Part shown: in pieces, positions 17,612 through 26,557 of the stretch
Numbering within the stretch: the first letter of the stretch is position 1
How the letters are laid out: the number at the start of each line of letters is the position of its first letter
Assembly: GCA_051861205.1 (NCBI GenBank)
Contig: JBHYDC010000018.1
Location: 1 to 64,000 of the forward strand
DNA: 64,000 nt
Direction: 5' to 3'
DNA from: JBHYDC01 sp051861205
Lineage (GTDB): Bacteria; Pseudomonadota; Alphaproteobacteria; Rhizobiales; Pleomorphomonadaceae
The notes under the pieces: generated by a model
Database searches by the model: none
What the model saw: only the letters and a program-made list of their open reading frames with translations
Told to the model about the DNA's origin: nothing
Made by a program: the position numbers and the translations under genes

Positions 17612-20600
17612 TCACTGCACCGGGCCGATCACCTCGATCGCGTCCGTCTCCGTGCGCGCGCGCATGTTCGGGCGGTACATATCCATCACCAGCGCGGCCG
17701 GGCGGGCGAAGGTGCCCGGCGCGATGGCGCGAACCATGTAGGCGAGCGCGAATTCAGTGGTGGAACCATCCAGATCGACGGCGCTCACGAACCGGTCGGC
17801 GCGATACTCGGTGCGGGCCGTCCGGTTGATCAGCGGCAGCCAAGAGAGGGCCGACACATCGCCCGCTGAAATCAGGCTGGGGTTGTCGATCGTGAAACCG
17901 GCCGGCAGCGGATCGTCCACAATGAGGCGGGCCTGCGTCGATTGCGTCGTGGTCACGTTCAGCGCCACGACCAACCGGTCGCCGAGCTTCACCGCCTGCG
18001 GGTCCACCTCCTCGCCATTCAGATCGTAATAGGTGCGCGTCAGGCTGTAGCCGTTACCGCCGGCCGGTTCCGGGGTGGTCGGCACGCCGGTGAGCGTGAC
18101 ACGCGCATCCACAGTGCCATTGCCGGCGTTATCGACGGTGACGCCGGGTGCCAGCGCCGCTGCGTCGAAGGAGGCGGTGAAGGCGCCCTCCTGGCGCTGA
18201 CCATTCACGGAAAGCACGAGATCGCCGGGTTTGCCGAGCAGCGCGTTGGCCGCCAGCAGCATCCAGCCCTGCTCCTGGGTAGACGTATGGGCCGCAGTGG
18301 CGGAAAGGGTCTGGATCGAGCGGGAAAGTTCCGAGATATCGACGTCTTCGATCTTGTTCTCGGACGCCAGCGTCAGAATTGCCGCGCCGTCGCGCAGGTC
18401 CGAACCATAGTCGGTGCGCCAAGCCATTGCGGCATCAGGCTTGTCGCTGAGAACGCCGATGGCCGCACGGAATGCGGTGTTGGCCTTCGGCATATCGCCG
18501 TAAAGGGCGAGCGCGGCACCGAGCTGAGCTTTGGCGAGCGGGGACGCGAAGGCGTCGAGCTTGGTGTCGACGTAGTAGCGCAGGTCCCCCATCGACGCCC
18601 GGCCGTTGCGCGCCAGCACATAGAGGGCATAAGCAATATCTTGGCCGCCATATGTGAAATCGGCGGCATAGGCGATGCGGTTCTTGAGGTTGGTAACCGC
18701 CAGATCGAAGGGAACCGGGGGAACGGTGTAGCCCTTTTCCCGCGCGCGGGTCAGGAAGTCCGTCACATAGGCGTCGAGCCAGAGGTCATCGGCGCCCGGC
18801 GACCAGAGGCCGAACGAACCGTTCGAACCCTGGTTGACGAGCACATCCTCAATCGCCTTGGCGACCCGGTCCCGCACCGGAAGTTCGCCGGACAGGCCGG
18901 CCGCGAGCACGACGTCGTCGAGATAGACAAGCGGCAGCGCGCGACTGGTGATCTGCTCGGTGCACCCGTAGGGGTATTTGTCCAGCGTGTGAACGAGACC
19001 GGGAACGTCGATACCGGCCACATTGCCCACCGTCACGGTGGCAAGCGCCGTGCCCGGCACGAACTCGGCGAACACGTCGGATCCGAGCATCAGGCTCCCG
19101 CCGCCCTTGACCAGCGACAGCGTGGACACCCGCGACACGGGCGGCTCGTTGGCGCGAACGGGCATGGTCAGCGTTTTGGTCAGCGTCACGCCATCGGGGC
19201 CGGTCAGGTTCACCGTCAGCGTTTCGTCACCCACGGCGCCGGCGACGAGCGGCACCAGAATTTCGGCCTTGCCCTTCTCGGCGAGATCGATCGTCCGCTT
19301 GCCCGCTTCGCCGACATTCACCAGCGAACCCGCCGCGAAGACTTCAAGGTCGTAGGCACCCGCCGGGCCGGTGAGGTTGGTCAGGTCAAGCCGCAGGCGC
19401 GTCCGGTCGCCGGGGGCGAGGAAGTTCGGCAGGCTGGCCTGAACGACCACAGGATCGCGCACAAGCACATCCGCCGAGGCGTGCCCCACAGCCGTCTTCG
19501 ACCAGGCAACCGCCATGACGCGGACCGTGCCATTGAACTGCGGGATATCGAAGGACGCGCGCAGCTTTCCGTCAGCGCCCACCTTGGTTGTGCCTTGGAA
19601 GAAGGCCACCAACTGCTCGGTCGGCGGCGGGCCAAGCAGCTTGGCAAGGCCGCCGCCGTCACCGCCGGAGCGAACCTCGCCCCGCGCGCCGAGTGTGGTG
19701 TCGATCAACTGGCCGTAGACGTCGCGGAAGGCGATGCCAAGCTGGCGCTGCGCGAAGTACCAGTCCTCCGGCGCGGGCGCCGCGAAGGCGGTCAGGTTCA
19801 AGATCCCAAGGTCCACCGCCGCGATGGTCACATAGGCGTCCTCGCCCGGCGCGACATTCGCGAGCGCCACCTCCACCGGCAGCGCATGACGCGGCTTCAT
19901 TTCAGCGGGCACATCGATCGAGGCTTGCAGCAACCGCTCGCCCGGATCAACGGCCGCCCACGCCACGCCAAGCGCGCGCTGCGGCATCCGTTTCGCCGCG
20001 ATGTCCAGCGGACGGATCAGCGTTGCCGTCACATAGGCGCCGGGGCCCCAATCGGCCGTCACCGGCAGCGTCACGTCGGCGCCGCCTTCCGGAATCTCCA
20101 CGGTCTTCATCGTGATCAGGCGGTCATCCACGACCGACACAAACGCGATGCCGGGGAAGCGCGGCTCGATATGGGCCGTCAGCGTGTCGCCGATCTGATA
20201 CGTCGGCTTGTCGAGCGAGATTTTCAGGAGATCCGGCGTTTCATCGGCGCTCGGCGCCACATACCAGCCTGCCTCGAAGCGCGTCGAAACGGGCATCGCC
20301 GCACCGCTCGGATCCTCTACGCTCAGTTCATACTCACCCCATTCGACGGCCGCTTCCAGCTTCGCCGGCTCGGCGTCAAGTACGTCGATCGTGCCGTCGG
20401 CGATCTTGCGGCGCGTGACGATGGGTTCGTAATTCCACATCCCTTGCGCGTTGTACCATTGGTAGCGCGTATCGAGCTTGGCCAGCGACCAGACGAGGCC
20501 GGACGCGCTCGCGCGCTGCGCCTCGCCGTCCAGCACGATCACGTTGAACCGCGCATTGCCGCCCTCGTCCACCGATCCGTCGAACTGCGGGTCCACGCCG

Positions 20601-23098
20601 ATGCGGGCAAGACCGTTCGAGACGGGCAGCGTCATGCGCCGTTCGACGGGCCGGCCGTTGGTGTCGAGCACGCGCACATGAACGGCTGCGGCGAGCGGCA
20701 GGGTCGTATCCGGCAGGGCCGGCGTGATGAGATCGACGGTGGTAGTGCCGTCCTCCGCCGTCGGCTCGCCCTGAACAGGTTCGGCAACCGGCGTGAACTC
20801 CTCATCGGCAAGGCCGAAGGTGTAGCCGGGCGCGCTTTCGATACCGTCCGCCTTCTTGACGTAGACCTCGCCTTCGATGCCGAGCCCGGCGGCGGGGGCG
20901 CCGTAGAGCCAATCGGCTTTGAGGTCGGCGGTCACCGTTTCGCCCGGCGTGAGAAGCGTCGCGTCCGTGGTCACAGTGAAGTCGATGCGCTCGGGCTGGA
21001 AGTCCTCGACCAGGAAGGACGCGGCCGAAACGGGCTGTCCCTTCGGGTCCGTATAGGCCGCCACCTGCCATGTGCCGCGCATCGCGCCATCGGGCAGATC
21101 GAAGCTGAGATCGCGTCCGCCGGCGCCTTCATCCGCCGCCAGCCGGCGCAAATGCTCCACGCCGTCCGGCCGCGCCACCACAAGCGTCAGCGGCACATCG
21201 GTCAAGGCGGCGACCTTGGAATCGCGGGTCAGCGCAGTGATGTTCACGGCCTCGCCGGGGCGATAAACCCCGCGCTCGCTGGTCATGAACACGTCCACCG
21301 GCAGCGGCGGCGCACGGCCTTCGACACCGCGATCGGTCAGATCGAAGGCCGGTTTCGTAAGATCGAGAAACGCGAAATCACCATCGGGCGACTGCGCCGT
21401 GACGAGCGCCGGCGAGGTGCCGCCCGTGCCGCGCACAAGCCCCGGATCGAAGCGCGCATAGCCCTCGCCGTCCGTGGTTGCGGTGGCGAGAATGTCGTTG
21501 TTGAGCGCGATGAGCTTCAACTCGGTCGCCTTCACGGCACCGGCCGTCGAGAGCGAACGGATGATCACGTGCAGCCCGTCGTTGCCCGTCATGGACGAGA
21601 GCGCCATGTCGGTTACGATGAACCACTGCGTCGCCTTCGCGCTCCATTCGTCCTTTTCCGTGAGCGAACGGGCGACCATGGCGTAAACGCCTGGCTTCAG
21701 ATCCTTCACCACCTCGCCGACCGGAACCGCCGTCGTGACTTCGGCATTGGTTTCGCGCTTGACCGAAACCGTGCCCTTCCACACCGGCTCGCCCGAGCGG
21801 CTCACCACGTCTTCGACCTGCCAAGGCGATAATTGATCGAGAAAACCGCCCTCGCTGATCGTGCGAACGAGATTTCGGTCGCTGATGCGCACGACTTCGG
21901 CGTTCAGCGTATCCACGTTCACCGTGACGACCGGGATCGTCGCATCAGGCCCCTTCGGCAGCACATAGGCGCGGCCGACAAAGCGAACGGAAGGCTCACG
22001 ATCGCCGACGTAGACATCGAGTTCGGATGTCTTGATCAGGCTATCGTCAGAATTCTGGGCGGGCAGGCCTTGCCGGACGGTGATGGCGTAGCGATTGCCG
22101 TAACTAACGCCGGCGATGCAAATCTGGTTGGTCTCGGCTTCCACGGCCAGCTTATCGCCGCCTTCGACCGCGATGTAATCGGCAATATTGGGGTCGTCCT
22201 TGGCGATCGCATCGGAGAAGGCAATGCAGATGCGCGGCGCTCCAGACTTGCTGTCCACGGTGTTTTCCGTGATGCGGAACCCGTATTCCCCAATCCAAGC
22301 TTCCAACTGAGCCTGAATATCCGGGTTCTCGACCAGGGCGAGGGACTCCCGGCCTGACCGGATGGCGAGCTTCCAGTTCTCGCGAGCGGCGAAGGACCTT
22401 GCAAGAAGCCAGAAAGAATCCGCGCGCTCGTCGTCTGTCGCGGCCAGCAGATAACTGTTGATCGCGCCAGCGGTACTTTGCGTTTGAAGTTGTTGATTGA
22501 TCTGCCAATCAGGCGAACTGGCGTCAAGGTTGGCGGCAGTATAAGATCGCCAGATATCGAAGCGCGCGCTATCGAGCTTAAGGGCTAACCTATACATGTC
22601 GCTGGCGTCCAGCGCGTTACCATTCGCTAGGTAGTCGGCGCCTTGCGCCAGAAGTTGTTCCAGAGTGTCATTCGGTTCCAGGCCTTCGAGGGTGCCCTTC
22701 AATTGACGGGCTTCGTCTATGTAATCGCGTGAAACGAAGCCAAGTTCTGCAAGCCGTGTCGCCTCAAGATCAAGGTCAACAACACTGGCCTCGACGATCT
22801 TACCGGAAACCGCGCCAACGAACTGCCTGAGATCGCCGACCTCGGCCTTCTTGAAGCACCAGCGCGCGTTGACGTTATAGGTGAAAGCCTGACAGGCCGC
22901 GTCGTCCACGCAGGCCTGTTCGCACATATCGAGATCCACGTCCTTGAGGGTCTCAAGGTCCCGGCCGAAGAAGTCGGTGTCTTCCGTGACGATGGCGCGG
23001 CGTTCGCCAGCGTTTGCGGGCGCGATCGCAACCAGCGAAAGCATGGCGGCAAGGCCGGCGGCCCGGAACGCGGAGCGCAGTTCACCAAACATCGCCAT
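17612..23098 (-). CDS. Alpha-2-macroglobulin family protein with N-terminal PAN domain
   Basis: A 1,828-residue exported protein. Residues 1-30 form a signal peptide ending in APANA without a lipobox cysteine, so it is probably soluble in the periplasm, unlike the lipoprotein E. coli YfhM. Residues about 34-104 are a PAN/Apple-like domain with cysteines at 59, 63, 69 and 81. The macroglobulin repeats follow, including GVYRPGEAVNITA (MG2) and, near residue 1380, the thioester motif YGCTEQ (CxEQ intact), so covalent trapping of proteases is possible. The start is the ATG at 23098 behind GGGGGTCGGG; a TTG five codons upstream is unlikely. Bacterial relatives are often paired with pbpC, which is absent here. 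Confidence 0.93.
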   Translation of the reverse strand: MAMFGELRSAFRAAGLAAMLSLVAIAPANAGERRAIVTEDTDFFGRDLETLKDVDLDMCEQACVDDAACQAFTYNVNARWCFKKAEVGDLRQFVGAVSGKIVEASVVDLDLEATRLAELGFVSRDYIDEARQLKGTLEGLEPNDTLEQLLAQGADYLANGNALDASDMYRLALKLDSARFDIWRSYTAANLDASSPDWQINQQLQTQSTAGAINSYLLAATDDERADSFWLLARSFAARENWKLAIRSGRESLALVENPDIQAQLEAWIGEYGFRITENTVDSKSGAPRICIAFSDAIAKDDPNIADYIAVEGGDKLAVEAETNQICIAGVSYGNRYAITVRQGLPAQNSDDSLIKTSELDVYVGDREPSVRFVGRAYVLPKGPDATIPVVTVNVDTLNAEVVRISDRNLVRTISEGGFLDQLSPWQVEDVVSRSGEPVWKGTVSVKRETNAEVTTAVPVGEVVKDLKPGVYAMVARSLTEKDEWSAKATQWFIVTDMALSSMTGNDGLHVIIRSLSTAGAVKATELKLIALNNDILATATTDGEGYARFDPGLVRGTGGTSPALVTAQSPDGDFAFLDLTKPAFDLTDRGVEGRAPPLPVDVFMTSERGVYRPGEAVNITALTRDSKVAALTDVPLTLVVARPDGVEHLRRLAADEGAGGRDLSFDLPDGAMRGTWQVAAYTDPKGQPVSAASFLVEDFQPERIDFTVTTDATLLTPGETVTADLKADWLYGAPAAGLGIEGEVYVKKADGIESAPGYTFGLADEEFTPVAEPVQGEPTAEDGTTTVDLITPALPDTTLPLAAAVHVRVLDTNGRPVERRMTLPVSNGLARIGVDPQFDGSVDEGGNARFNVIVLDGEAQRASASGLVWSLAKLDTRYQWYNAQGMWNYEPIVTRRKIADGTIDVLDAEPAKLEAAVEWGEYELSVEDPSGAAMPVSTRFEAGWYVAPSADETPDLLKISLDKPTYQIGDTLTAHIEPRFPGIAFVSVVDDRLITMKTVEIPEGGADVTLPVTADWGPGAYVTATLIRPLDIAAKRMPQRALGVAWAAVDPGERLLQASIDVPAEMKPRHALPVEVALANVAPGEDAYVTIAAVDLGILNLTAFAAPAPEDWYFAQRQLGIAFRDVYGQLIDTTLGARGEVRSGGDGGGLAKLLGPPPTEQLVAFFQGTTKVGADGKLRASFDIPQFNGTVRVMAVAWSKTAVGHASADVLVRDPVVVQASLPNFLAPGDRTRLRLDLTNLTGPAGAYDLEVFAAGSLVNVGEAGKRTIDLAEKGKAEILVPLVAGAVGDETLTVNLTGPDGVTLTKTLTMPVRANEPPVSRVSTLSLVKGGGSLMLGSDVFAEFVPGTALATVTVGNVAGIDVPGLVHTLDKYPYGCTEQITSRALPLVYLDDVVLAAGLSGELPVRDRVAKAIEDVLVNQGSNGSFGLWSPGADDLWLDAYVTDFLTRAREKGYTVPPVPFDLAVTNLKNRIAYAADFTYGGQDIAYALYVLARNGRASMGDLRYYVDTKLDAFASPLAKAQLGAALALYGDMPKANTAFRAAIGVLSDKPDAAMAWRTDYGSDLRDGAAILTLASENKIEDVDISELSRSIQTLSATAAHTSTQEQGWMLLAANALLGKPGDLVLSVNGQRQEGAFTASFDAAALAPGVTVDNAGNGTVDARVTLTGVPTTPEPAGGNGYSLTRTYYDLNGEEVDPQAVKLGDRLVVALNVTTTQSTQARLIVDDPLPAGFTIDNPSLISAGDVSALSWLPLINRTARTEYRADRFVSAVDLDGSTTEFALAYMVRAIAPGTFARPAALVMDMYRPNMRARTETDAIEVIGPVQ

Positions 23099-23256
23099 GA
23101 TCCCGACCCCCAACGCCGCACACGATTCGGCTCAGCAAACACGGTATGCGGCAAACTATAACGCTTTTATGTGGCGCGTGAGAGTGTTTCGAAGCAAATT
23201 TCGCGCGGCTTCATGGGTGCCCATTCTACTTTGTGGCCTAGCCCGGCACGCTTGGC

Positions 23257-23391
23257 TTAATCGGCGACGCGAAAGGGCCCACGGCCGTCCGCGCCGGAGA
23301 AGGTCCCGGCGGGTAGGATGTGGATCCACTCCGGCGGGGTCGCCCCACCGGCAAGGCTCATCATCAGGGCGAGATGCGTTGCGGTCGTCAT
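23257..23391 (-). pseudogene. Truncated Mu gpI-like phage protease (N-terminal 44 codons)
   Basis: From an ATG at 23391 the frame encodes MTTATHLALMMSLAGG, then PPEWIHILPAGTFSGADGRG and PFRVAD before a TAA at 23257. The block PEWIHxLPAGTFSGxDGRGP is the characteristic start of the Mu-like I protein family (prohead protease/scaffold), normally about 350 residues. Here everything after residue 44 is missing, so this is a 3'-deleted remnant. It follows the G-like gene in the native phage order. Confidence 0.72.
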
Positions 23392-23517
23392 GACGCAACC
23401 ATGCCCGCGCGCGCGCGGCGGGATCATGCCTGCGGCGGCAGGGGTGATGTGTTCAGGGGTGGTGCGGGGATGCCGTCATGATGCCCGCCGGCGGCGGACC
23501 TGTCCAGAGGCCGGGCT

Positions 23518-24021
23518 TTAGCGCAGCGCGCGCGCCAGCACGCGGGCGATGATGGCCTCGATCTCAAGCCCGTCCTCGGCCGAGATGCCGAGATAGGGGC
23601 GGGCCGGGATGGTCACTTTCTTTCCGAGCACGAGCCGCCCGCCGAGCCGGAACGCCAGCGCCTTGCCGCGCTTCGGCTTGATCACGCCGCCGAACTGGTG
23701 GATCGCGCCGTAGGGCTTGTTGGTGCCGACTTCAACGCTCCCGGCAGCTTCGCTGACCTCGTCCGTGATCGAGTCCATCAGCCCGCCGGATAGAGCAGAC
23801 CCTCGCAGGATCCCCGGCCCGCGCTTGAACGCGGCATAGGCGGGATGCAGCGGCGCCCATTTGGCCCCGTCCGGGCCAGCCTCATCGCGGAACCGCTCAT
23901 GCGTGGATGCGAGCAGCGCCTGGCCGATCGGCTTCAGCGCGCGCGCCGGCCCGCCCTCGATCGCCGCGAGGCGCTTGGCGGCATCCCCGGCAAGCGCCCA
24001 AGTGATCATCGCGCCGGACAT
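23518..24021 (-). CDS. Phage virion morphogenesis protein, Mu gpG-like
   Basis: This 167-residue protein matches the phage virion morphogenesis family: TxxRFRDEAGPDGAKWAPL, the ILRGSALSGGLMDSI segment, VEVGTNKPYGAIHQFGG, and the C-terminal IPARPYLGISAED. In Mu the G protein helps join head and tail. The gene appears intact. It starts three bases after the stop of an upstream small ORF, so it may be translated with it. Whether it is expressed or simply not yet decayed is unknown. Confidence 0.82.
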   Translation of the reverse strand: MSGAMITWALAGDAAKRLAAIEGGPARALKPIGQALLASTHERFRDEAGPDGAKWAPLHPAYAAFKRGPGILRGSALSGGLMDSITDEVSEAAGSVEVGTNKPYGAIHQFGGVIKPKRGKALAFRLGGRLVLGKKVTIPARPYLGISAEDGLEIEAIIARVLARALR

Positions 24022-24024
24022 GGT

Positions 24025-24213
24025 TCAGCGATTGGCTGCGGTCTTTTTCAGCGCGGTTTTTTCGCGCCATTCGATCTCTTCTCGAATGATCTGGGCCTGC
24101 AAACGCATCCCCTCGGTGTCAGGAAATTTGGTCGCAATCTCATTGAGCGCGTCCTTGAGGACGTGCGTCGGAGCGACGAGCGACGGGGGCGAATAGAGAA
24201 ATCCGGACCTCAT
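24025..24213 (-). CDS. Small protein of unknown function in the prophage remnant
   Basis: A 62-residue ORF, not recognised. It starts MRSGFLYSPPS and has a charged helical C-terminus rich in E, R and K. Its start overlaps the stop of the preceding small ORF (ATGA) and its stop is three bases before the G-like gene, a packing typical of phage operons. Base composition is somewhat more AT-rich than the neighbours. It may be phage cargo. Confidence 0.5.
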   Translation of the reverse strand: MRSGFLYSPPSLVAPTHVLKDALNEIATKFPDTEGMRLQAQIIREEIEWREKTALKKTAANR

Positions 24214-24437
24214 GATGATGGGATCGCTCTGTTAATGAGTGCCTGAAACTTTTTGATGCGACGCTTCACGCGCCCGTCAAGCCTTGCAGCATAGCGGAAA
24301 TAGCCGCGCCGCGCGAGTTCTTCGGTGATCAAATGCGCCCGGATGGATTCTAGCTCATGCTTGAGTTTTGTGTCCCCGCGATAGACAGCTTTCAACCGGC
24401 TATGGATGTCATGGTAGTCACGGAAGAGATCGACCAT
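24210..24437 (-). CDS. Small basic protein of unknown function overlapping the end of ade
   Basis: A 75-residue ORF beginning MVDLFRDYHDIHSRLK, predicted to be helical and rich in K and R (RLDGRVKRRIKKF). I do not recognise the family. Its start lies within the last 20 bases of ade in another frame and it overlaps the next ORF by four bases. The compact arrangement with the gpG-like gene suggests one transcription unit, but it could also be a host gene. Confidence 0.5.
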   Translation of the reverse strand: MVDLFRDYHDIHSRLKAVYRGDTKLKHELESIRAHLITEELARRGYFRYAARLDGRVKRRIKKFQALINRAIPSS

Positions 24438-26259
24438 CGAGTGTCACCGCCGTATCGAACAATGGAACGATTTCCATCTGCGGAACGGTGACAAGGCCTT
24501 TATCCGTAATCCGGATTTCGGGGATGACCGACAGCGGTATGAGGTTGAAACCCATGTAGGGAATGGTGCATCCCGCCCTATCCCACACCGCTTTCAACGC
24601 CTTCACCTCCTCGGCGACCACGGTAACGCGCTTGTCGGAGAGAAGACCGGCGATCGGCAGGTCCACCTTGGCGATGACCGCCCCGTCTTCCACTACGCAA
24701 ACGCCGCCCTGCGAGGCTTTGATCGCATCCAGCGCAACCTGCATATCCGCCTCGCTGCACCCGGCGATGATGATGTTGTGGGAATCATGCCCGACCGACG
24801 ACGCAACCGCGCCGCGCTTCAGGCCGAAATCCTTGAGCAGCCCATGGGCGACCCGGCCGTCGCTCTTCCCGTGCCGCTCGATCACCGAAACGAAGGTGAG
24901 GCCGTAACGGTCGAGCACCGAATCCCAGGTGTCGTTGGCGCTGACGTCGAGCGTCAGCTTGTCGTGGAACACGGTGATGCCCGGCATTGCCGTGCGGATG
25001 GCATTCACCGCCACCTTGCCGCGCGGCAAGTCGGGCGTCAGCGTCACCGGCCGGGGCACATGCACGGTGCGATAGGCGGCATCGGGGTAGCGCCAGCGGC
25101 TTTGCAGCGCTTCGTCGAGCGCGGCCGTGATCCGCCGATTTTCGACAACCTTCGTGCCGCCGTACCATGTGCTCTGCGGCACGAGATCGTCGTTCATGAG
25201 CACGAGATCGGCGCGCCTGCCGCCGCCAAGTCCGCCGATTTCACCGTCGAAGCCGAAGCGGGTGGCGGGGTGCAGCGAGCCCGTCGCCCAGGCCTGTGTC
25301 GGGGTCAGCCCGGCCCGAACCGCCTCGCGGACCACATAGTCCAGACCGAAGGCGATCAGATCATCGGCGTCCCGGTCGTCCGTACAAACGGCGATTCGCT
25401 CGATGCCGGCGCCCAGTTCCGTCACCGCCTTGATCACCTCCGGCAGGCTGTGCCACGGCGTGGTCGGCGGGCCGCCGCGCATGAACACCCACACGCCTGC
25501 TTCCAGGAGATCGTCGGATATGTCGCGGTCGATCGCTTCGTGGGTATCCGTCACGCCGCTCGCGGCATAGGCGGCCACGAACTCGCGACCGTAGACGTGG
25601 CCAGAGACCGGGCGCCCGCGCGAGAGCGCGGCGGCGATGATGGAGTGGCTGCGCGGATCGGCGTTGGCGACCGGCACGAAGTCCATTTTTTCGCCAAGCG
25701 CGACCGCTTCGGGCCAGCGATCGAAAATGCCGCCGATCTTCTCGGCATCAAGATCGCCGCCCGCCGTTTCAAGATCGGGGCTCGTGGCGGGCACGGTGCT
25801 TGGCACGGTGAGGAAGATGGACAGCGGCGCATGGCGCGCGTCTTCCAGCATGGCTTCCACGCCCGCGACGTCCATCACGTTGCCGATTTCGTGGCTGTCG
25901 CAGAAGATCGTGGTGGTGCCGTTCATGAGCGCCGCTTCCGCATAGGCGCAGGCCGTGACCATGCTGCTTTCGATATGGATATGCGGATCGATCAGGCCGG
26001 GCGCGAGGATCGCACCCCCGGCATCGTAGACCGCGAGCGGGGCGTGGGCGAGGCGCTTGTAGCTGCCCGCCGACTTCAACGCCGCGATTCGCCCGCCGGC
26101 GATCCAAATCTCGCGTTCCGGCAAAATGCGCTGGGTGTAACTGGAAAGCGCACGGGCCCCCGTAATGACAAGATCAGGCGCCGCCCGGCCAGCCGCCACA
26201 TCCGCAAGGCGGCGGGTCATCGTGTGGAGCGGCGCGACGGAAAAGCGGGTCAAAGTCAT
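24418..26259 (-). CDS. ade: Adenine deaminase
   Basis: An amidohydrolase of 613 residues that converts adenine to hypoxanthine and ammonia in purine salvage. The metal-binding block GLIDPHIHIESSM is at about residues 90-102, and HEIGNVMD and SVGHDSHNIIIAG are further family motifs. The start is the ATG at 26259, with AGGGG seven bases upstream; the open frame continues 11 codons further without a good site. Its 3' end overlaps a small ORF by 20 bases, the upstream edge of the phage remnant region. Confidence 0.95.
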   Translation of the reverse strand: MTLTRFSVAPLHTMTRRLADVAAGRAAPDLVITGARALSSYTQRILPEREIWIAGGRIAALKSAGSYKRLAHAPLAVYDAGGAILAPGLIDPHIHIESSMVTACAYAEAALMNGTTTIFCDSHEIGNVMDVAGVEAMLEDARHAPLSIFLTVPSTVPATSPDLETAGGDLDAEKIGGIFDRWPEAVALGEKMDFVPVANADPRSHSIIAAALSRGRPVSGHVYGREFVAAYAASGVTDTHEAIDRDISDDLLEAGVWVFMRGGPPTTPWHSLPEVIKAVTELGAGIERIAVCTDDRDADDLIAFGLDYVVREAVRAGLTPTQAWATGSLHPATRFGFDGEIGGLGGGRRADLVLMNDDLVPQSTWYGGTKVVENRRITAALDEALQSRWRYPDAAYRTVHVPRPVTLTPDLPRGKVAVNAIRTAMPGITVFHDKLTLDVSANDTWDSVLDRYGLTFVSVIERHGKSDGRVAHGLLKDFGLKRGAVASSVGHDSHNIIIAGCSEADMQVALDAIKASQGGVCVVEDGAVIAKVDLPIAGLLSDKRVTVVAEEVKALKAVWDRAGCTIPYMGFNLIPLSVIPEIRITDKGLVTVPQMEIVPLFDTAVTLDGRSLP

Positions 26260-26490
26260 AAAACATCCCCTCGGCTGCGCTGAAGCGCTCAAGAGTTGAG
26301 CGTGGCAAAAAAAGGGGCGACCTGTCTAGATGCTCAATTCAAATCGATATCCGGACCATCTGATCGAGATCGGCACGCGCAGTCTTGAAAGTGCGAACAC
26401 GCCTCAAGGTGCGATTCCCTTGCGGGCCAAATCTACAGCAACTTCATCCATGTGACGTTCGACATCCTGATCAGAGAAGTCGCCGCCCCT

Positions 26491-26532
26491 AGCAAAAATG
26501 AAAACGGCCGGGGAGTTCCCTCCCCGGCCGTT
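26491..26532 (-). terminator. Rho-independent terminator of tig
   Basis: Reading the minus strand, a perfect 13-bp GC-rich stem with a GGAA loop (arms 26520-26532 and 26503-26515) lies 25 bases after the tig stop and is followed by a T run (TTTCATTTTTG). Confidence 0.88.
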
Positions 26533-26557
26533 CTGAACTTTGGAAATCGCGGAAGGC

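Larger units (their letters stand above)
23257..24021 (-). mobile_element. Mu-like prophage remnant (G-type morphogenesis gene plus start of I-type protease)
   Basis: Two genes that are neighbours in phage Mu and its relatives (G then I) occur in that order and orientation: an intact virion morphogenesis gene and, 126 bases later, the first 44 codons of a Mu-type protease. No integrase, transposase, terminase, portal or tail genes are present, so this is a fragment. The 3' boundary lies somewhere after 23257; the 5' boundary may include the two small ORFs up to 24437. Confidence 0.65.

Noticed and set aside
17942..21832. 1,296-codon open frame on the plus strand opposite the macroglobulin gene
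   Set aside because: It mirrors the true gene and has an Arg/His/Gly-rich composition with no family motif. High GC at third positions leaves long antisense frames.
23156..23398. 80-codon minus-strand ORF over the phage protease fragment
   Set aside because: It is in a different frame from the protease-like reading and has no phage motif; the frame from 23391 carries the real signal.
26403..26505. Minus-strand frame after the tig terminator, reading FARGGDFSDQDVERHMDEV and ending in a TGA
   Set aside because: It looks slightly protein-like, but it is very short, overlaps the terminator and has no suitable start or family match. It could be a relic of a gene C-terminus.
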